From Sapria himalayana (lineage: Eukaryota; Streptophyta; Magnoliopsida; Malpighiales; Rafflesiaceae): a stretch of 64,000 nt of DNA. The stretch lies in the NCBI GenBank assembly GCA_029783825.1, contig JAREIK010014559.1, positions 1 through 64,000 on the forward strand. The letters run 5' to 3'. Positions 39,013 to 51,900 of the stretch are shown one piece after another (the stretch's first letter is position 1; each line of letters starts with the position of its first letter). A program made the position numbers and the translations under genes. Below the pieces are notes generated by a model. It did not search any database, was not told the origin of the DNA, and worked only from the letters and a program-made list of their open reading frames with translations.

Positions 39013-41252
39013 ATGGCAATGCAGATGGCACAATCCTATGGTAAACGAAAAATATAATAAATTGAAGATGATCACATCTCAAATGATCAAATTACTGGTA
39101 AATCCAATCATCATCCTTCCACGAACTTTCCTATATTTACGACAGGTTCTTCAATTCCAATTGTAAAAGAAAGTCAAGGTACAGCTGAACCTCAAGCTCA
39201 TAAAAAGTATAAGTTTTCTGTTTGTGAAACTTATGAGATATTAGTTGATTCAGAGGGAAAAGAAATAGGTAGGGCAGCTTGTATATGGTGTAGGAAAGAA
39301 TATTTGGCAAAAAGTGATCAAGGTACTTCGGGTTTATGGAAATACTTGATAGTGACTTGTAGGATATTTCCACACAAAAAAGAATTAATAGAAGCTCACA
39401 AAGGTAAAGAGAAGTCACAATCTTTGTTGAGTTTCACTAAAGTTAATAGTTCAGAGGATAACAAATTAACTTGTTAGCAATTTGATCAACAACTAGTTAG
39501 AAAGGTTTTAGTGAAAATTATCATAAAAGGTGAATTGCCTTTTTGTTTTGTTGAAAGGGATGAGTTCAAGGAGTTTTGTGGAGTTAGTGTGCCTCAATTC
39601 AAAATTCCATCTAGGCATTCTACACTGAGGGATTATTTTTCTTTTTTTGTGAAAGAAAAGAAGAAATTATTTGATAGCATATCATCTCATTGTTGTAGAG
39701 TTTCATTGACTACCGACACTTGGACTAGCATTCAAAATTTGTCTTATATATGTTTGACTGTTCATTTAATTGATTCTCAATAAAATATGCATAAAAGGCT
39801 TTTGAACTTTTGTGTAATTAAAAGTCATTATGGAGTTAATATTAGAAATGCTATTGAGTTTTGCATGAATGAATGGTGTTTGACAAAGTTGATGTGCATT
39901 ACTGTTGACAATGCATCAAATAATAATGTTGCAGTTGAACAATTGAAAAAAAAGCTTGTGAAGAAAAGTGTTGTACCTTTGAGAGGCGAGCATTTTCATA
40001 TGAGATGTTGTGCTCATATTCTTAACTTAATTTTCAGAGGTGGCATTGCAGTAGTCGAGGGTGCTATTCATAAAATTAGAGGTGTGGTGAAGAAGCAAAC
40101 TTGACATATGGATCTTCATTGCATTTAGATTGTCCTACAAGATAAAATTCAACTTATTTGATGCTACAAACTGATATAAAATATCAAAAAGAATTTGATA
40201 AGTTGGAGGACAAAGACTAAAAAATTTTGAAGGAGTTTGTTTCAAATGTTCCAACTGAGAGAGACTGAACAAATGCCAAATTTTTGGCTCATTTCTTGAA
40301 AATATTTTATGAGGTAACTTGTAAATTTTCTGGCTCATAATATTCTACCTCTACTGTTTATTTTCTTGAGATTATTCGAATTTTGAAAAATATTGAGATT
40401 TGTGAATATAGTAGAGATACAATGGTGTCTGAAATGGGTATGAAAATGAGGCATAAATTCAACAAATATTGGGGTTCTCTTCAGTCAACAAATATTATGC
40501 TTTTTGTAGGTGTAGTGTTGGATCCTAGATATAAGCTCAAATATCTCAAGGTTAAGTACACTTAGTATTATGGAGAGGAATTGGCTAAAAATTTGGTGAA
40601 AAATGTTATAAATGCTTTAAATGAGATGATGGATGATTATAAAGATTTAAATGAAGATAAATAAAAACAATATGATTTCTCTTCTACTGTGTTGAAGAAA
40701 AATGATTATTTCTTTGTTGATAGTGATACTTATGTTGATGATTTTTTTTGTTGAATTGGAGAAATAACAAGAAGTTGCAGCTTTGGAAGAGTTGGATAGG
40801 TACTTCGAGGACAAACTTGAAAAATTTTGGAATTGATTTTGATCTTCTAAACTAGTGGAATGTAAATTAGGTGAGGTATCCTTCTTTGGAAAATGTAGCA
40901 AGGGATGTATTTGCTATCCAAGCATCTACTGTGGCCTACGAATCTATATTTAGCACTGGGGGGAGAACTTTAGATAAATTTAGGAGTTCTTTAACACCTA
41001 TTACAGCTGAAGTTCCCATATGTCTACAAGATTGGTTGAGAAGCTCAAACAAACCTATTGAAATTGAAGAATTAGTTCAAGACCTTGATGATAATGAATC
41101 AGGTTAGTATACAAATCTCGTAAATTTTAATTTCACTTTTACTTATTTTATTCATTCAATTTAATAAAAATATGGTTCAATTACAATTTTCAGAGGGGTC
41201 ACAAGATCCAAATATTCTTCCAACTATAGTTGGCCAACTAAATTTGGAATGA
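39013..41252 (+). pseudogene. hAT transposase pseudogene (copy E)
   Basis: ATG at 39013 (with in-frame ATGs at 39019 and 39025) leads to TAA TAA at 39055-39060. The frame then runs through the BED finger (CIWCRKEY, near 39280), stops at a TAG replacing Trp (39474-39479), and continues through TTDTWTSIQ (near 39715), a TAA in place of Trp (39781-39783), VDNASNN (near 39905) and MRCCAHILNL (near 40005). A 52-bp deletion at about 40090 (GTGGTGAA joined to GAAGCAAAC) causes a frameshift. Later segments keep LDPRYKLKYLK (40520) and the dimerisation region with STVAYESIFSTGGRTLDKF (40940), which holds the third acidic catalytic residue. Splicing 41103-41193 leads to SQDPNILPTIVGQLNLE and TGA at 41250. 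At least four separate lesions make it inactive. Confidence 0.9.
41103..41193 (+). other. Predicted intron in transposase 3' end (copy E)
   Basis: Donor CAG/GTTAGTATAC and acceptor TTACAATTTTCAG/AGGGGTCAC. Removing these 91 bases joins G to AG in frame and extends the protein by about 20 codons to a TGA. In copy B the donor is mutated to TT; in copy A the acceptor region is altered. The AT-rich 91-bp intron suits plants. Confidence 0.65.
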
Positions 41253-41271
41253 GTGTATTAAATTTTATAAG

Positions 41272-41360
41272 GTAATATTTTGTTTTTTTATTACTCTTTC
41301 ATCTTATAAATTCAAGTCTACATGATTACCATGTTTTCATCTTTGGTTGTCCTTCTACAG
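41272..41360 (+). other. Predicted intron in 3' untranslated region (copy E)
   Basis: Donor ATAAG/GTAATATTTTG and acceptor CCTTCTACAG/TGGAGG. It lies after the TGA at 41250, so it would be a UTR intron or would serve an alternative transcript. Both sites are recognisable in copies A and B on the minus strand. Confidence 0.5.
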
Positions 41361-42055
41361 TGGAGGAATAAAAGGGAGGAGTTGTAGAAGAGATAATTAA
41401 TTGGGTTTGGATTTTCGTTGGTGTTCCATGACGGACCTTTGAAATGATTATTATCATGGTTGTTATAAGTTGTATTTTTTTTGTTATATTAAGCTGCCTA
41501 ATTTTAGCAATTACTTAAGTAGTAATTGCTGCTTCCAATGTTTGTGGTCATCTTTAGCTATTCCTTAACATTGTAAGTAATTGTTTAAAAAATGTAGTAT
41601 TGCTATTATGGTTAACTTTCACTCGGCTGAACAAAGCCAACTTGTGAAAAAAAAGAATCAAATTAAGTACACAACTCGGTCCCGTTCTATTTAACATTTC
41701 TATTTTTTTTGCACATCAAAGCTTTTGACAAGGTAATGGAACTCGTTTGCGGTATTTAGCCTATTTTTCAAAAAAAAATTGGCCAAATTTGAGTTTGAAA
41801 GATTCATATCTAAGGAATGATAAATGGTACAACAAAATGTTTCGACATGAACTAACTTGGTCGGTTTGAAGAAAATAAATTGAAAAAAATGTCTCAACTC
41901 CATTTCGTCCCGGAATCATTTTCTCCTACCCAAAATCCCCGATCTACATCCCATCTCATCTCGATATTTTCAACCTATGGGATGGGTTTGGATCTTCAAA
42001 AAAAATCTCCGAACTGTGGGAAGGGACTAGAGATTTGTAATCCCCATCCCGTCCC

Positions 42056-42073
42056 GTCCCATGAGGACACCTA
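42056..42073. repeat. hAT terminal inverted repeat, right end of copy E
   Basis: Reverse complement TAGGTGTCCTCATGGGAC; its partner is 38430-38447. Five of 18 positions differ between the two ends, all in the outer half. Confidence 0.85.
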
Positions 42074-42996
42074 GCATTTAGTGGTTTATAGGTTTTATTT
42101 ATAAAATAAAATAACAAAAAATTTATTTTTATTATTTTTTGATATTTTCAAAGGGTATAACCATTGAAAATATAATAATTTTTAAATTTTTTTCAAATGT
42201 GAATACAATATTTAGTTATACTAATCATTATATTTATATATTATATAAATTCAATATAAATAATTTTATTGATAAATATTCTAATAATAATCAAAAAATA
42301 GATTAATAATCCATTAATAATATGATAGATATTAATTAAAATATAATTATAAATCTTAAAATGATTTAGAAGCAAAGAAAGATATATTACTATATAATAA
42401 TTTTTTGTTTTTGAATTTTTTCTTTATTTATAATATGTTTATCAATATTTTTTTAATGAAAAATAATGCATATAAAATATATTTGTCTAACTCATAATTT
42501 ATTTTGTTATTAATATTTATATATAATAAACAAATAAATAATTAAAATGAATATTTAAAATTATAATGAAAAAAAAATGAGATTTATTCTTTATTATTTA
42601 GGGTATACCAGTTTAATTTAAATTATATCTATCTCACTAATAATTTATTTTGTAATTAATATTTTAATAAAAATAAACAGATAAATAATTAAAATAAAAA
42701 TATAAAATTATACTGAATAAAAATTAAAATGAGATTTATGAATTATTATTAATGTATACCAATTTAATATTTTTAGTATTTAGAGGTTTTGTCCTTTAGG
42801 ATGTTATCGATTTATGTTTTTAGGCATTTAGAGGTTTATTGGTTTTGTTTAAATAATGTAATAACAAAAAAATTATTTTTGATATTTTTTCACATTTTCA
42901 AAGGTTATAACCTCTGAAAATATAATTATTTTAAAATTTTTTAAAAATGTGAATACAATATTTAGTAAAAATAATCATTATAATTTTATATAATAG
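42074..42996 (-). repeat. AT-rich satellite array, block 8 (- orientation)
   Basis: Starts with target octamer GCATTTAG and GTGGTTTATAGG. It holds about one and a half monomers with dyads near 42151 (one mismatch) and 42902. It ends at the truncated left side of hAT copy F within TTATATAATAGAAATT. Confidence 0.85.
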
Positions 42997-43764
42997 AAAT
43001 TTATGTCTACAAATTTAACACATTTTCATCTTTGGATGTCCTTCTACAGTGGAGGAAGAAAAGGGAGAAGTTGCAGAAGAGATAATTAATTGGGTTTAGA
43101 TTTTTGTTGCTGTTCCGGGAAGGACCTTTGAAATGATTATTATCATTGTTGTTATTAGTTGTATTTTTTTGTTATATTAAGCTGCCTAATTTTAGCAATT
43201 ACTTAATTAGTAATTGTTGCTACCAATGTTTGTCATCATCTTTAGCTATTCCTTAATATTTTAAGTATTTGTTTAAAATTTGTAGTATTGCTATTATGGT
43301 TAACTTTCACTAGGCTGAACAAAGCCAACATGTGAAAAAATAAAGAACCAAATTAAGCACACAACTCGGTCCCGTTCTATTTATCATTTCTATCCTTTTC
43401 TGAACATCAAAGCTTTTAACAAGGTAATGGAACTCGTTTGTAGTATTCAGCCTATTTACAAAACAAAATTTGCCCAATTTGAGTTTGAAAGATACATAAC
43501 TAAGTAATGATAAATGGTACAATGAAAGGTTTCGACATGAACTAACTTAGCTGGTTTGAAAATAATTAATTGAAAAAAAATGTTCGAACTCCGTTCTGTC
43601 TCGGAACCATTTTCTCTTACCCAAAATTTCCAATCTCAGTCCAGTCCCGTCCCGATACTTTCAACCTATGGGATGGGTCTGGATCTTCAAAAAAAATATC
43701 TGAACTGTGGGATAGGACTGAAGATTTTTAATCCCCATATCATCCCGTCCCATGAGCACTCCTA
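42997..43764 (+). mobile_element. hAT transposon copy F, 3' terminal fragment
   Basis: Only the last about 770 bp of the element remain, starting inside the second predicted intron (GTCTACAAATTTAACAC) and running to a good inverted repeat (reverse complement TAGGAGTGCTCATGGGAC) next to octamer GCATTGAG (43765-43772). There is no transposase coding sequence. The ORFs at 43310-43522 (-) and 43580-43765 (+) are in non-coding transposon DNA; similar frames in copies D and E are not preserved as proteins. Confidence 0.88.
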
Positions 43765-45028
43765 GCATTGAGTTGTTTATAAGTTTTATTTAAAAATTAA
43801 AATAACAAAAAATTTATTTTTTTTATTTTTTGATATTTTCAAAGTTTATAACCTTTGAAAATATAATAATTCTTAAATTTTTTTGAAAATTTATAAATAT
43901 CTATTTATAATAATCATAATAATTATATATATAATAAATTCAATATAAACAATTTTATTGATATATATTATAATAATTATCAAAAAATAATTTAAAAATC
44001 TATTATCAATAAGATTGATATTACTTAAAATATAATATCAAAACCTAAAATGATTCAAAAGAAAAGCAAAATATATTACTTAATAATAATTATTTGTTTT
44101 TAAATTTCTATTCATTTTATAAGCTTATCTATTTTTTGGTTAAAAATAATTTTATAAATTATATTTTTAACTCAATTTATTTTATAATTAATATATATAT
44201 ATATATATAAAACTAAACAATCAAAATGAATTTTTTAAATTAAAATGAAAACAAATAAAAATGAGATTTATTAATTATTATTTAGGGGATACCCGTTTAA
44301 ACAATTATCTATATAGGGGTATCGGGATTTTGTAGTTTAGTGATTTAAGTGTTTAGGCATTTAGAGATTTATAGGATTTATTAAACAATGAAATAATAAA
44401 AAAATATTTTTTTTTTGTTTTTTCACATGTTCAAAGTTTATAATCTTTGAAAATATAAATATTTTCAAATTTTTTTCAAAAGTGAATACAATATTTAGTT
44501 ATAATAATTATTATATTTATATATCATATAAATTAAATATAAATATTTTTATTGATAAATATTCTAATAATGATCAAATAAAAATTAATAATCTATTATT
44601 AATAAGTTTAGATATCAATTAAAATATAATTACAAAACCTAAAATGATACAGAAACAAAGTAAAATATATTACTATATAATAATTTTTTGTTTTTTATTT
44701 TTTTGTTCTTTTAATAAGTTAATCTATATTTTTTTGTTGAAAAATAATTTATATAAATTATATTTTTCTAACTAATAATTTATTTTGTATTTAATAATTA
44801 TATAAAAATAACAAATAAATAATTAAAATCAATATTTAAAATTATAATGAAAAAAAATAAAAATGAGATTTATTATTTATTATTTAGGATATACATGTTT
44901 AAAAAATTTATCTATTTAGAGTTATCGAGATTTAGAAGTTATTGATTTAAGTATTTATGCATTTAATGGTTTATAGCTTTTATTTAAACAATGAAATAAT
45001 AAAAAATTTATTTTTGATATTTTATCAA

Positions 45029-45056
45029 ATTTTCAAATGTCATAACATTTGAAAAT
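45029..45056. repeat. Satellite dyad with compensatory changes (T:A form)
   Basis: ATTTTCAAATGT and ACATTTGAAAAT flank CATA. Both arms differ from consensus (AAATG and CATTT instead of AAAGG and CCTTT), with one mismatched pair near the centre. The same altered form occurs near 49332. Confidence 0.85.
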
Positions 45057-47330
45057 ATAATAAATTTAAAATTTTTTAAAAATGTGAATACAATATTTAC
45101 TAATAATAATTATTATAACTATATATAATATAAAATAAATACAAACAATTTTATTGATAAATATTATATCAATTATCAAAAAATAAATTAATAAACTATT
45201 ATTAATATGATAGATATAAATTTAAATATAATTTAAAAACCTAAAATGATTTAAAATCAAAGTAAAATTTATTAATAAAAAATAATTTTTTTAGTTTTTG
45301 CATCATTTTATAAGCTTATATTTTTTTTGCTGAAAAATATATTATTTAAATTATATTTGTCACTCATAATTTATTTTATAATTATTATTTCTATACATTA
45401 TTTCAATTATATTTAAGTTTTACGATTTTAAAGGTTTAGGTATTTAGGGACTTCGGGGTTTAAGAGTTTAGAAATTTATGTATATAGACATTTAATGGTT
45501 TATAAGTTTTATTTAAACAATTATATAACAAAAAATTTATTTGTGTTATTTTTACTCATTTTTGAAGGTTATAACCTTTCAAAATATAACAATTTTAAAT
45601 TTTTTTTTATATGTGAATACTATATTTATTTATGATAATCTTAATAATTATATATCATGTTAATTCAATATAGACAATTATATTGATAGATATTATATTA
45701 ATGATCAAAAATTAAATTAATAAATAATTATTAATAAGATAGATATTTTTAAAAATATATTTGCAAAACGTAAATTTATTCAAAATCAAAGTAAAATATA
45801 ATACTAAATAATAATTTTTTTGATGTTTTGCTTCTTTTTATAAGTTTATATTTTTTTGTTATTAAAAGTAAATTATTTAATTATATTTGTATTCTACATA
45901 ATTTATTTTTAATTTATAATTCTATAAAAATAAACTAATAAATAATTAAAATGAATATTTAAAATTATGATGAATACAAATAAAATTGAGATGTATTATT
46001 TATTATTCGGGATATACTAGTTTAATGGTTTAAGTATTTAGGTGTTTTATGATCTAATGATTTAAGTGTTTAGGACTTTAGTGATTTATAGTTTTTATTT
46101 AAAGAATAAAAAAATAAAAAATTAAATGTTTTGATTTTTTTTAATTTTTGAAGCTTATAACCTTTGAAAATATAATAATTTTTAATTTTTTTTAAATGTT
46201 AATATAATATTTAGTTATAATATTCTTAATAATTATATATAGTGTAAACTCAATATAAATAATTTTATTAATAGACATTATAATAATGATCAATAAATAA
46301 TTAATAAACTATTATTAATAAGAATGATATAAATTAAAATATAATTGCAAAAACTAAAATGATTTAAAATCAAAATAAAATATAGTACAAAATAATAAAT
46401 TTTTGTTTTTAAAATTTTGACTCTTTTTATAAGCACATATATTTTTTTTGATCAAAAATAAATTATTTAAAATAGATCCATCTCACTAATAATTTATTTT
46501 GTAATTAATATTTCTATAAAATAAACTGATAAATAATTAAAAAAAAATTTAAAATTATACTTAATAAAAATTAAAATTCAGATTTATGATTTATTATTAA
46601 TGTATACCAATTTAATAGTTTAAGTATTTAGAAGTTTTGTCTTTTAGGAGTTTAGCGATTTATGTTTTTAGGCTCTTAGTGGTTAATAGGTTTTATTTAA
46701 ACAATAAAATAACAAAAAAAATTGAAATTTTTTGTCATTTTTATAGGTTATAACCTATGAAAATATAATAATATTTAAAATTTTTTGAAATGTGAATACA
46801 ATATTTAGTTATAATAATTTTAATAATTATATATCATTTAAATTCAATATAAACAATTTTATTGATAGATATTATAATAATGATGAAAAATTAAATTAAT
46901 AACTATTAATAATAAGATTAATATAAATTAAAAAATATTTACAAAACCCAAATTGATTCAAAATTAAAGTAAAAAATATTACTAGATAATAATTTTTAAT
47001 TTTTAAATTTTTACTTCTTTTATAAGCGTATATATTTTTTTGATTAAAAAGAAATTATTTAAATTATATTTGTCGCACTCATAATTTATTTTATAATAAA
47101 TATTTCTATAAAAATAAACTTATAAATAATTAAAATGAATATTTAAAATAATAATAAATTGAAATAAAAATTAGATTTCTTAATTATTAAGTAGCATATA
47201 GTGGTTTAATGGTTTATGTATTTAGGCATTACGGGCCTTAGGAGTTTACTTTTTTAACTGTGTATACATTTAGTGGTTTGTAGGTTTTATTTAAAAATTA
47301 AAATAACAAATTTTTATTTATTTTTTTTTG

Positions 47331-47362
47331 ATATTTTCAAAGGTTATAACCTTTGAAAATAT
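47331..47362. repeat. Perfect 32-bp satellite dyad
   Basis: ATATTTTCAAAGGTTA plus its exact reverse complement. Confidence 0.92.
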
Positions 47363-47602
47363 AATAATTTTTAAATTTTTTTCAAAAGTAAATTTAATAT
47401 TTAGTTATAATAATCATTATATTTATATATCATATAAATTCAATATAAACAATTTTATTAATAAATTTTCTAATAATGATCAAAAAATAAATTAATAATC
47501 TATTATAAATAAGATAGATATCAATTAAAATATAATAAAAAATCATAAAATGATTTAGAAGAAATCAAAATATATTACTATATAATAATTTGTTGTTTTG
47601 AT

Positions 47603-48684
47603 AAATTTTCACCACACCTCTAATTTTTTGAATAGCACCCTCAACTACTGCAATGTCATCTCTGACAATTAAGTTTATTATATGAGCACAACATCTCATA
47701 TGAAAATGCTAGCCTCTTAAATGTACTACACTTTTCATCACAAGCCTTTTTTGCAGTTGTTCAACTGCAACATCATTATTTGATGCATTGTCAATAGTAA
47801 TGAACATCAACTTTCTCAAACCCCATTCATTCATACAAAACTCAATACCTTTTCTAATATTAACTCCATAAAGACATTTAATTATACAAAAGTTCAAAAG
47901 CCTTTTATGCATATTTCATTGAGAATCAATGAAATGAATAGTCAAACATATATAATACAAATTTTGAATGCTAGTTCAAGTGTCGGTAGTCAATGAAATT
48001 CTACAACAATGAGATGATATGCTATCAAATAATTTCTTCTTTTCCTTCACAAACAAAGAAAAAAATCCCTCATTGTAGAGTGCCTAGATGGAATTTTAAA
48101 TTGAGGCACACTAACTTCACAAAACTCCTTAAACTCATCCCTCTCAACAAAACAAAAAGACAATTCATCTTTTATGATCATTTTCACCAAAGCCTCCCTA
48201 ACTAGTTGTTGATCAAATTGCCAATAAGTTAATTTGTATCCTCTGAACTTGTAACTTTAGTGAAACTCAACAAAGATTGTGACTTGTCTTTATCTTTGTG
48301 AGCTTCTATTAATTCATTTTTGTGTGGAAATTTCATACAAGTTTTTTTCACGTATCTTCATAAACCCGAAGTACCTTGATCACTTTTTGCCATGTATTCT
48401 TTCCTACACCATATACAAGCTGTCCTACCAATTTCATTTCCTTCTGAATCAACTAATATCTCATAAGTTTTCCAAACAGCAGATTTATACTTTTTTTGAG
48501 CTTGAGGTTCAGATGTACCTTGCCTTTCTCTTACAATTGGAATTGAAGAACCTGCCGTAACAATAGAAGGATTCGTGAAAGGATGATGAATGGATTTACC
48601 AGTACTTTGATCATTTGAGATGTGATCATCTTCAATTTATTATATTTTTCGTTTATCACTGGATTGTGCCATCTGCATTACCAT
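47603..48684 (-). pseudogene. hAT transposase 5' half pseudogene (copy G)
   Basis: ATG at 48684 is followed by the TAA TAA shared with A and E. Homology then runs through the BED finger (CIWCRKEYMAKSDQ-like, near 48405), the LPFCFVE-type linker, the TTDT region (near 47985) with the following Trp codon TGG changed to TGA, MHKRLLNF, IDNASNNDVAVEQL (second Asp, near 47795) and the CAHI region (near 47690). The open piece at 47709-47912 is 67 codons. It is cut off before the C-terminal half. Non-functional. Confidence 0.82.
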
Positions 48685-48964
48685 TAATTAATATGATATG
48701 TTAAGCATAAATACATATAAATATTTCAAACAAGCAATCTCTACAAAACTGACTGTAACACATTCAGCCCACTCATTCGGCCCAACCACAACACCACAAC
48801 CAATACTCAACAAAACTGACTGAGACACATAATAATAATAATAATAATTAATTACTCAATTCTCATCAAAAAAACAAACCAAAAGGCTGGTGGCATCTGG
48901 GACACGTTGGAGGCAACCAACAGTGCGACGGAAAGGGCTGGACCTAACTAAACACGGCTGGAAC
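47603..48964 (-). mobile_element. hAT transposon copy G, internal fragment lacking both ends
   Basis: The fragment runs from the middle of the transposase (equivalent of the GVVK region) to the 5' non-coding region and stops at GGCTGGAAC, where satellite resumes as TATGTGAATACAAT. Neither inverted repeat is present. Unlike copies C, D, E and F in the same domain it reads on the minus strand, so it shares the satellite's orientation here, opposite to the relative orientation of all other copies. Confidence 0.88.
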
Positions 48965-51900
48965 TATGTGAATACAATTTTTTGTTTTTAATAATTTCTT
49001 GTTTTTAATTGTTTTTTTCTTTTAATAAGTTTATCTATATTTTTTTGTGGAAAAATAATTTATATAAATTATATTTTTCTAATTTATAATTTATTTTGTA
49101 TTTAATATTTATATAAAAATAAACTTATTAAAAATTAAAATGAATATTTAAAATTATAATGAAAAAAAAAATGAGATTTATTATTTAGGATATACCTGTT
49201 TAAAAAATTTATCTATCTAGGGTTTTCGAGATTTAGAAGTTATTGATCTAAGTATTTATGCATTTAATGGTTTATAGCTATTAGTTAAACAATGAAATAA
49301 CAAAAAATTTATTTTTTATATTTATTGAAATTTTCAAATGTCATAACATTTGAAAATATAATAATTTTAAACTTTTTTTAAAATGTGAATACAATATTTA
49401 GAAATAATTATTATTATAACTATATATAATATAAACTAAATATAAACAATTTTATTGATAATATTATATCAATTATCAAAAAATAAATTAATGAACTATT
49501 ATTAATATGATAGATATAAATTAAAATATAATTAAAAAACCTAAAATGATTCAAAATCAAAGTAAAATTTATTACTAAATAATAATTTTTTTTAGTTTTT
49601 GCATCATTTTATAAGCTTATATTTTTTTTTTGTTGAAAAATATATTATTTAAATTATATTTATCACTCATAATTTATTTTGTAATTAATATTTTTATAAA
49701 TTATTTAAATTATATTTAAAGTTTACGAGTTTAAAGGTTTATGTATTTAGGGGGTTCAGGGTTTAGGAGTTTAGATATTTATGTATTTAGGCTTTTAATG
49801 GTTTAATAGTTTTATTTAAACAATGATATAACAAAGAATTTATTTTTGTTATTTTTTCTAATTTTTGAAGGTTATAACCTTTGAAAATATAACAATTTTT
49901 AAATTTTTTTTATATATGAATACTATATTTAGTTATGATAATCTTAATAATTATATATCATGTTAATTCAATATAAATAATTATATTGATAGATATTATA
50001 TTAATGATCGAAAAATAAATTAATAAACTATTATTAATAAGATAGATATTTTTAAAAATATATTTTCAAAACGTAAATTTATTCAAAATCAAAGTAAAAT
50101 ATAATAGTAAATAATAATTTTTTTGATGTTTTGATTCTTTTTATAAGTTTATATTTTTTTGTTATTAAAAGTAAATTATTTAAATTATATTTGTCTTCCA
50201 CATAATTTATTTTTAATTAAATAATTCTATAAAAATAAACTAATAAATAATTAAAATGAATATTTAAAATTATAATGAATACAAATAAAATTGAGATTTA
50301 TTATTTATTATTCAGGATTTACTAGTTTAATAGTTTAAGTATTTAGGTGTTTTGGGGTTTAGTGATTTAAGTCTTTAGGACTTTAGTGATTTATAGTTTA
50401 TATTTAAAGAATAAAAAAATAAAAAATTAATTTTTTTGATTTTTTTTAATCTTTGTAGCATATAACCTTTGAAAATATAATAATTTTTATTTTTTTTTAA
50501 TGTTAATATAATATTTAGTTATAATATTCTTAATAATTATATATAGTATAAACTCAATATAAATAATTATATTAATAGATATTATAATAATGATCAATAA
50601 ATAATTAATAAACTATTATTAATAAGAATGATATAAAATAAAATATAATTGCAAAAACTAAAATGATTCAAAATGAAAATAAAATATAGTACAAAATAAT
50701 AAATTTTTGTTTTTAAAATTTTGACTCTTTTTATAAGCACATATATTTTTTTTTGATAAAAAATAAATTATTTAAAATAGATCCGTCTCACTAATAATTT
50801 ATTTTGTAATTAATATTTCTATAAAATAAACTGATAAATAATTAAAATAAATATTTAAAATTACACTTAATAAAAATTAAAATGAGATTTATGCTTTATT
50901 ATTAATCTAAACCAATTTAATAGTTTAAGTATTTAGAAGTTTTGTCATTTTGGAGTTCAGCAATTTTTGTTTTTAGACATTTAGTGGTTTATATGTTTTA
51001 TTTAAACAATAAAATAACCAAAAAAAATTTGTAATTTTTTGTCATTTTAATAGGTTATAATCTTTGAAAATATAATAATATTTAAAATTTTTTGAAATGT
51101 GAATAAAATATTTACTTATAATAATTTTAATAATTATATATCATATAAATTCAATATAAATAATTTTATTGATAGATATTATAATAATAATCAAAAATTA
51201 AATTAATAAACTATTAATAATAAGATAGATATTAATTAAAAAATATTTACAAAACCCAAATTGAGTCAAAATTAAAGTAAAAAATATTACTGCATAATAA
51301 TTTTAAATTTTTAAAATTTTACTTCTTTTATAAGCGTATATATTTTTTTTGATTAAAAATAAATTATTTAAATTATATTTGTCGCACTCATAATTTATTT
51401 TGTAATAAATATTTCTATAAAATAAACTTATAAATAAATAAAATGAATATTTAAAATAATAATAAATTGAAATAAAAATTAGATTTCTTAACTATTAATT
51501 AGCATATAGCAGTTTAATGGTTTATGTATTTAGGCATTACAGGCCTTAGGAGTTTACTTATTTTACTGTGTATGCATTTAGTGGTTTATAGGTTTTATTT
51601 AAAAATTAAAATAAGAAATATTTATTTTTATTATTTTTTGATATTTTCAAAGGTTATAACATTCGTAAATATAATAATTTTTTATTTTTTTTCAAATGTG
51701 AATTCAATATTTAGTTATAATAATCACTATATTTATATATCATATAAATTCAATATAAACTATATTATTGATAAATATTCTAAAAATGATCAAAAAATAA
51801 AGTAATAATCTATTATTAATAAGATAGATATCAATTAAAATATAATACAAAATCCTAAAATGATTTGGAAGAAATCAAAATATATTACTATATAATAATT

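Larger units (their letters stand above)
38430..42073 (+). mobile_element. hAT transposon copy E, full length (3,644 bp)
   Basis: Left end TTGGGCAGCTCATGGGAC and right end (reverse complement) TAGGTGTCCTCATGGGAC are flanked by octamers GTATTTAG (38422-38429) and GCATTTAG (42074-42081). The size of about 3.6 kb, 8-bp duplications, TAGGG-type ends and the encoded transposase place it in the hAT superfamily. Contents in order: inverted repeat and GGGAC-rich subterminal region, 5' non-coding with short TA tract (38628-38640), transposase pseudogene (39013-41252), 3' intron, 3' non-coding, GGGAC/GTCCC-rich subterminal region (about 41905-42073). The ends are complete but poorly matched (13 of 18), so mobility now is doubtful. 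Confidence 0.93.
43765..47602 (-). repeat. AT-rich satellite array, block 9 (- orientation)
   Basis: Monomers with dyads near 43846, 44437, 45040, 45570, 46153, 46748 and 47342. The ones at 45029-45056 and about 46744 carry altered but still pairing arms, and 47331-47362 is a perfect 32-bp dyad. A short (AT)n tract lies at about 44191-44211. Ends at TTGTTGTTTTGA, where hAT copy G starts. Confidence 0.85.
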
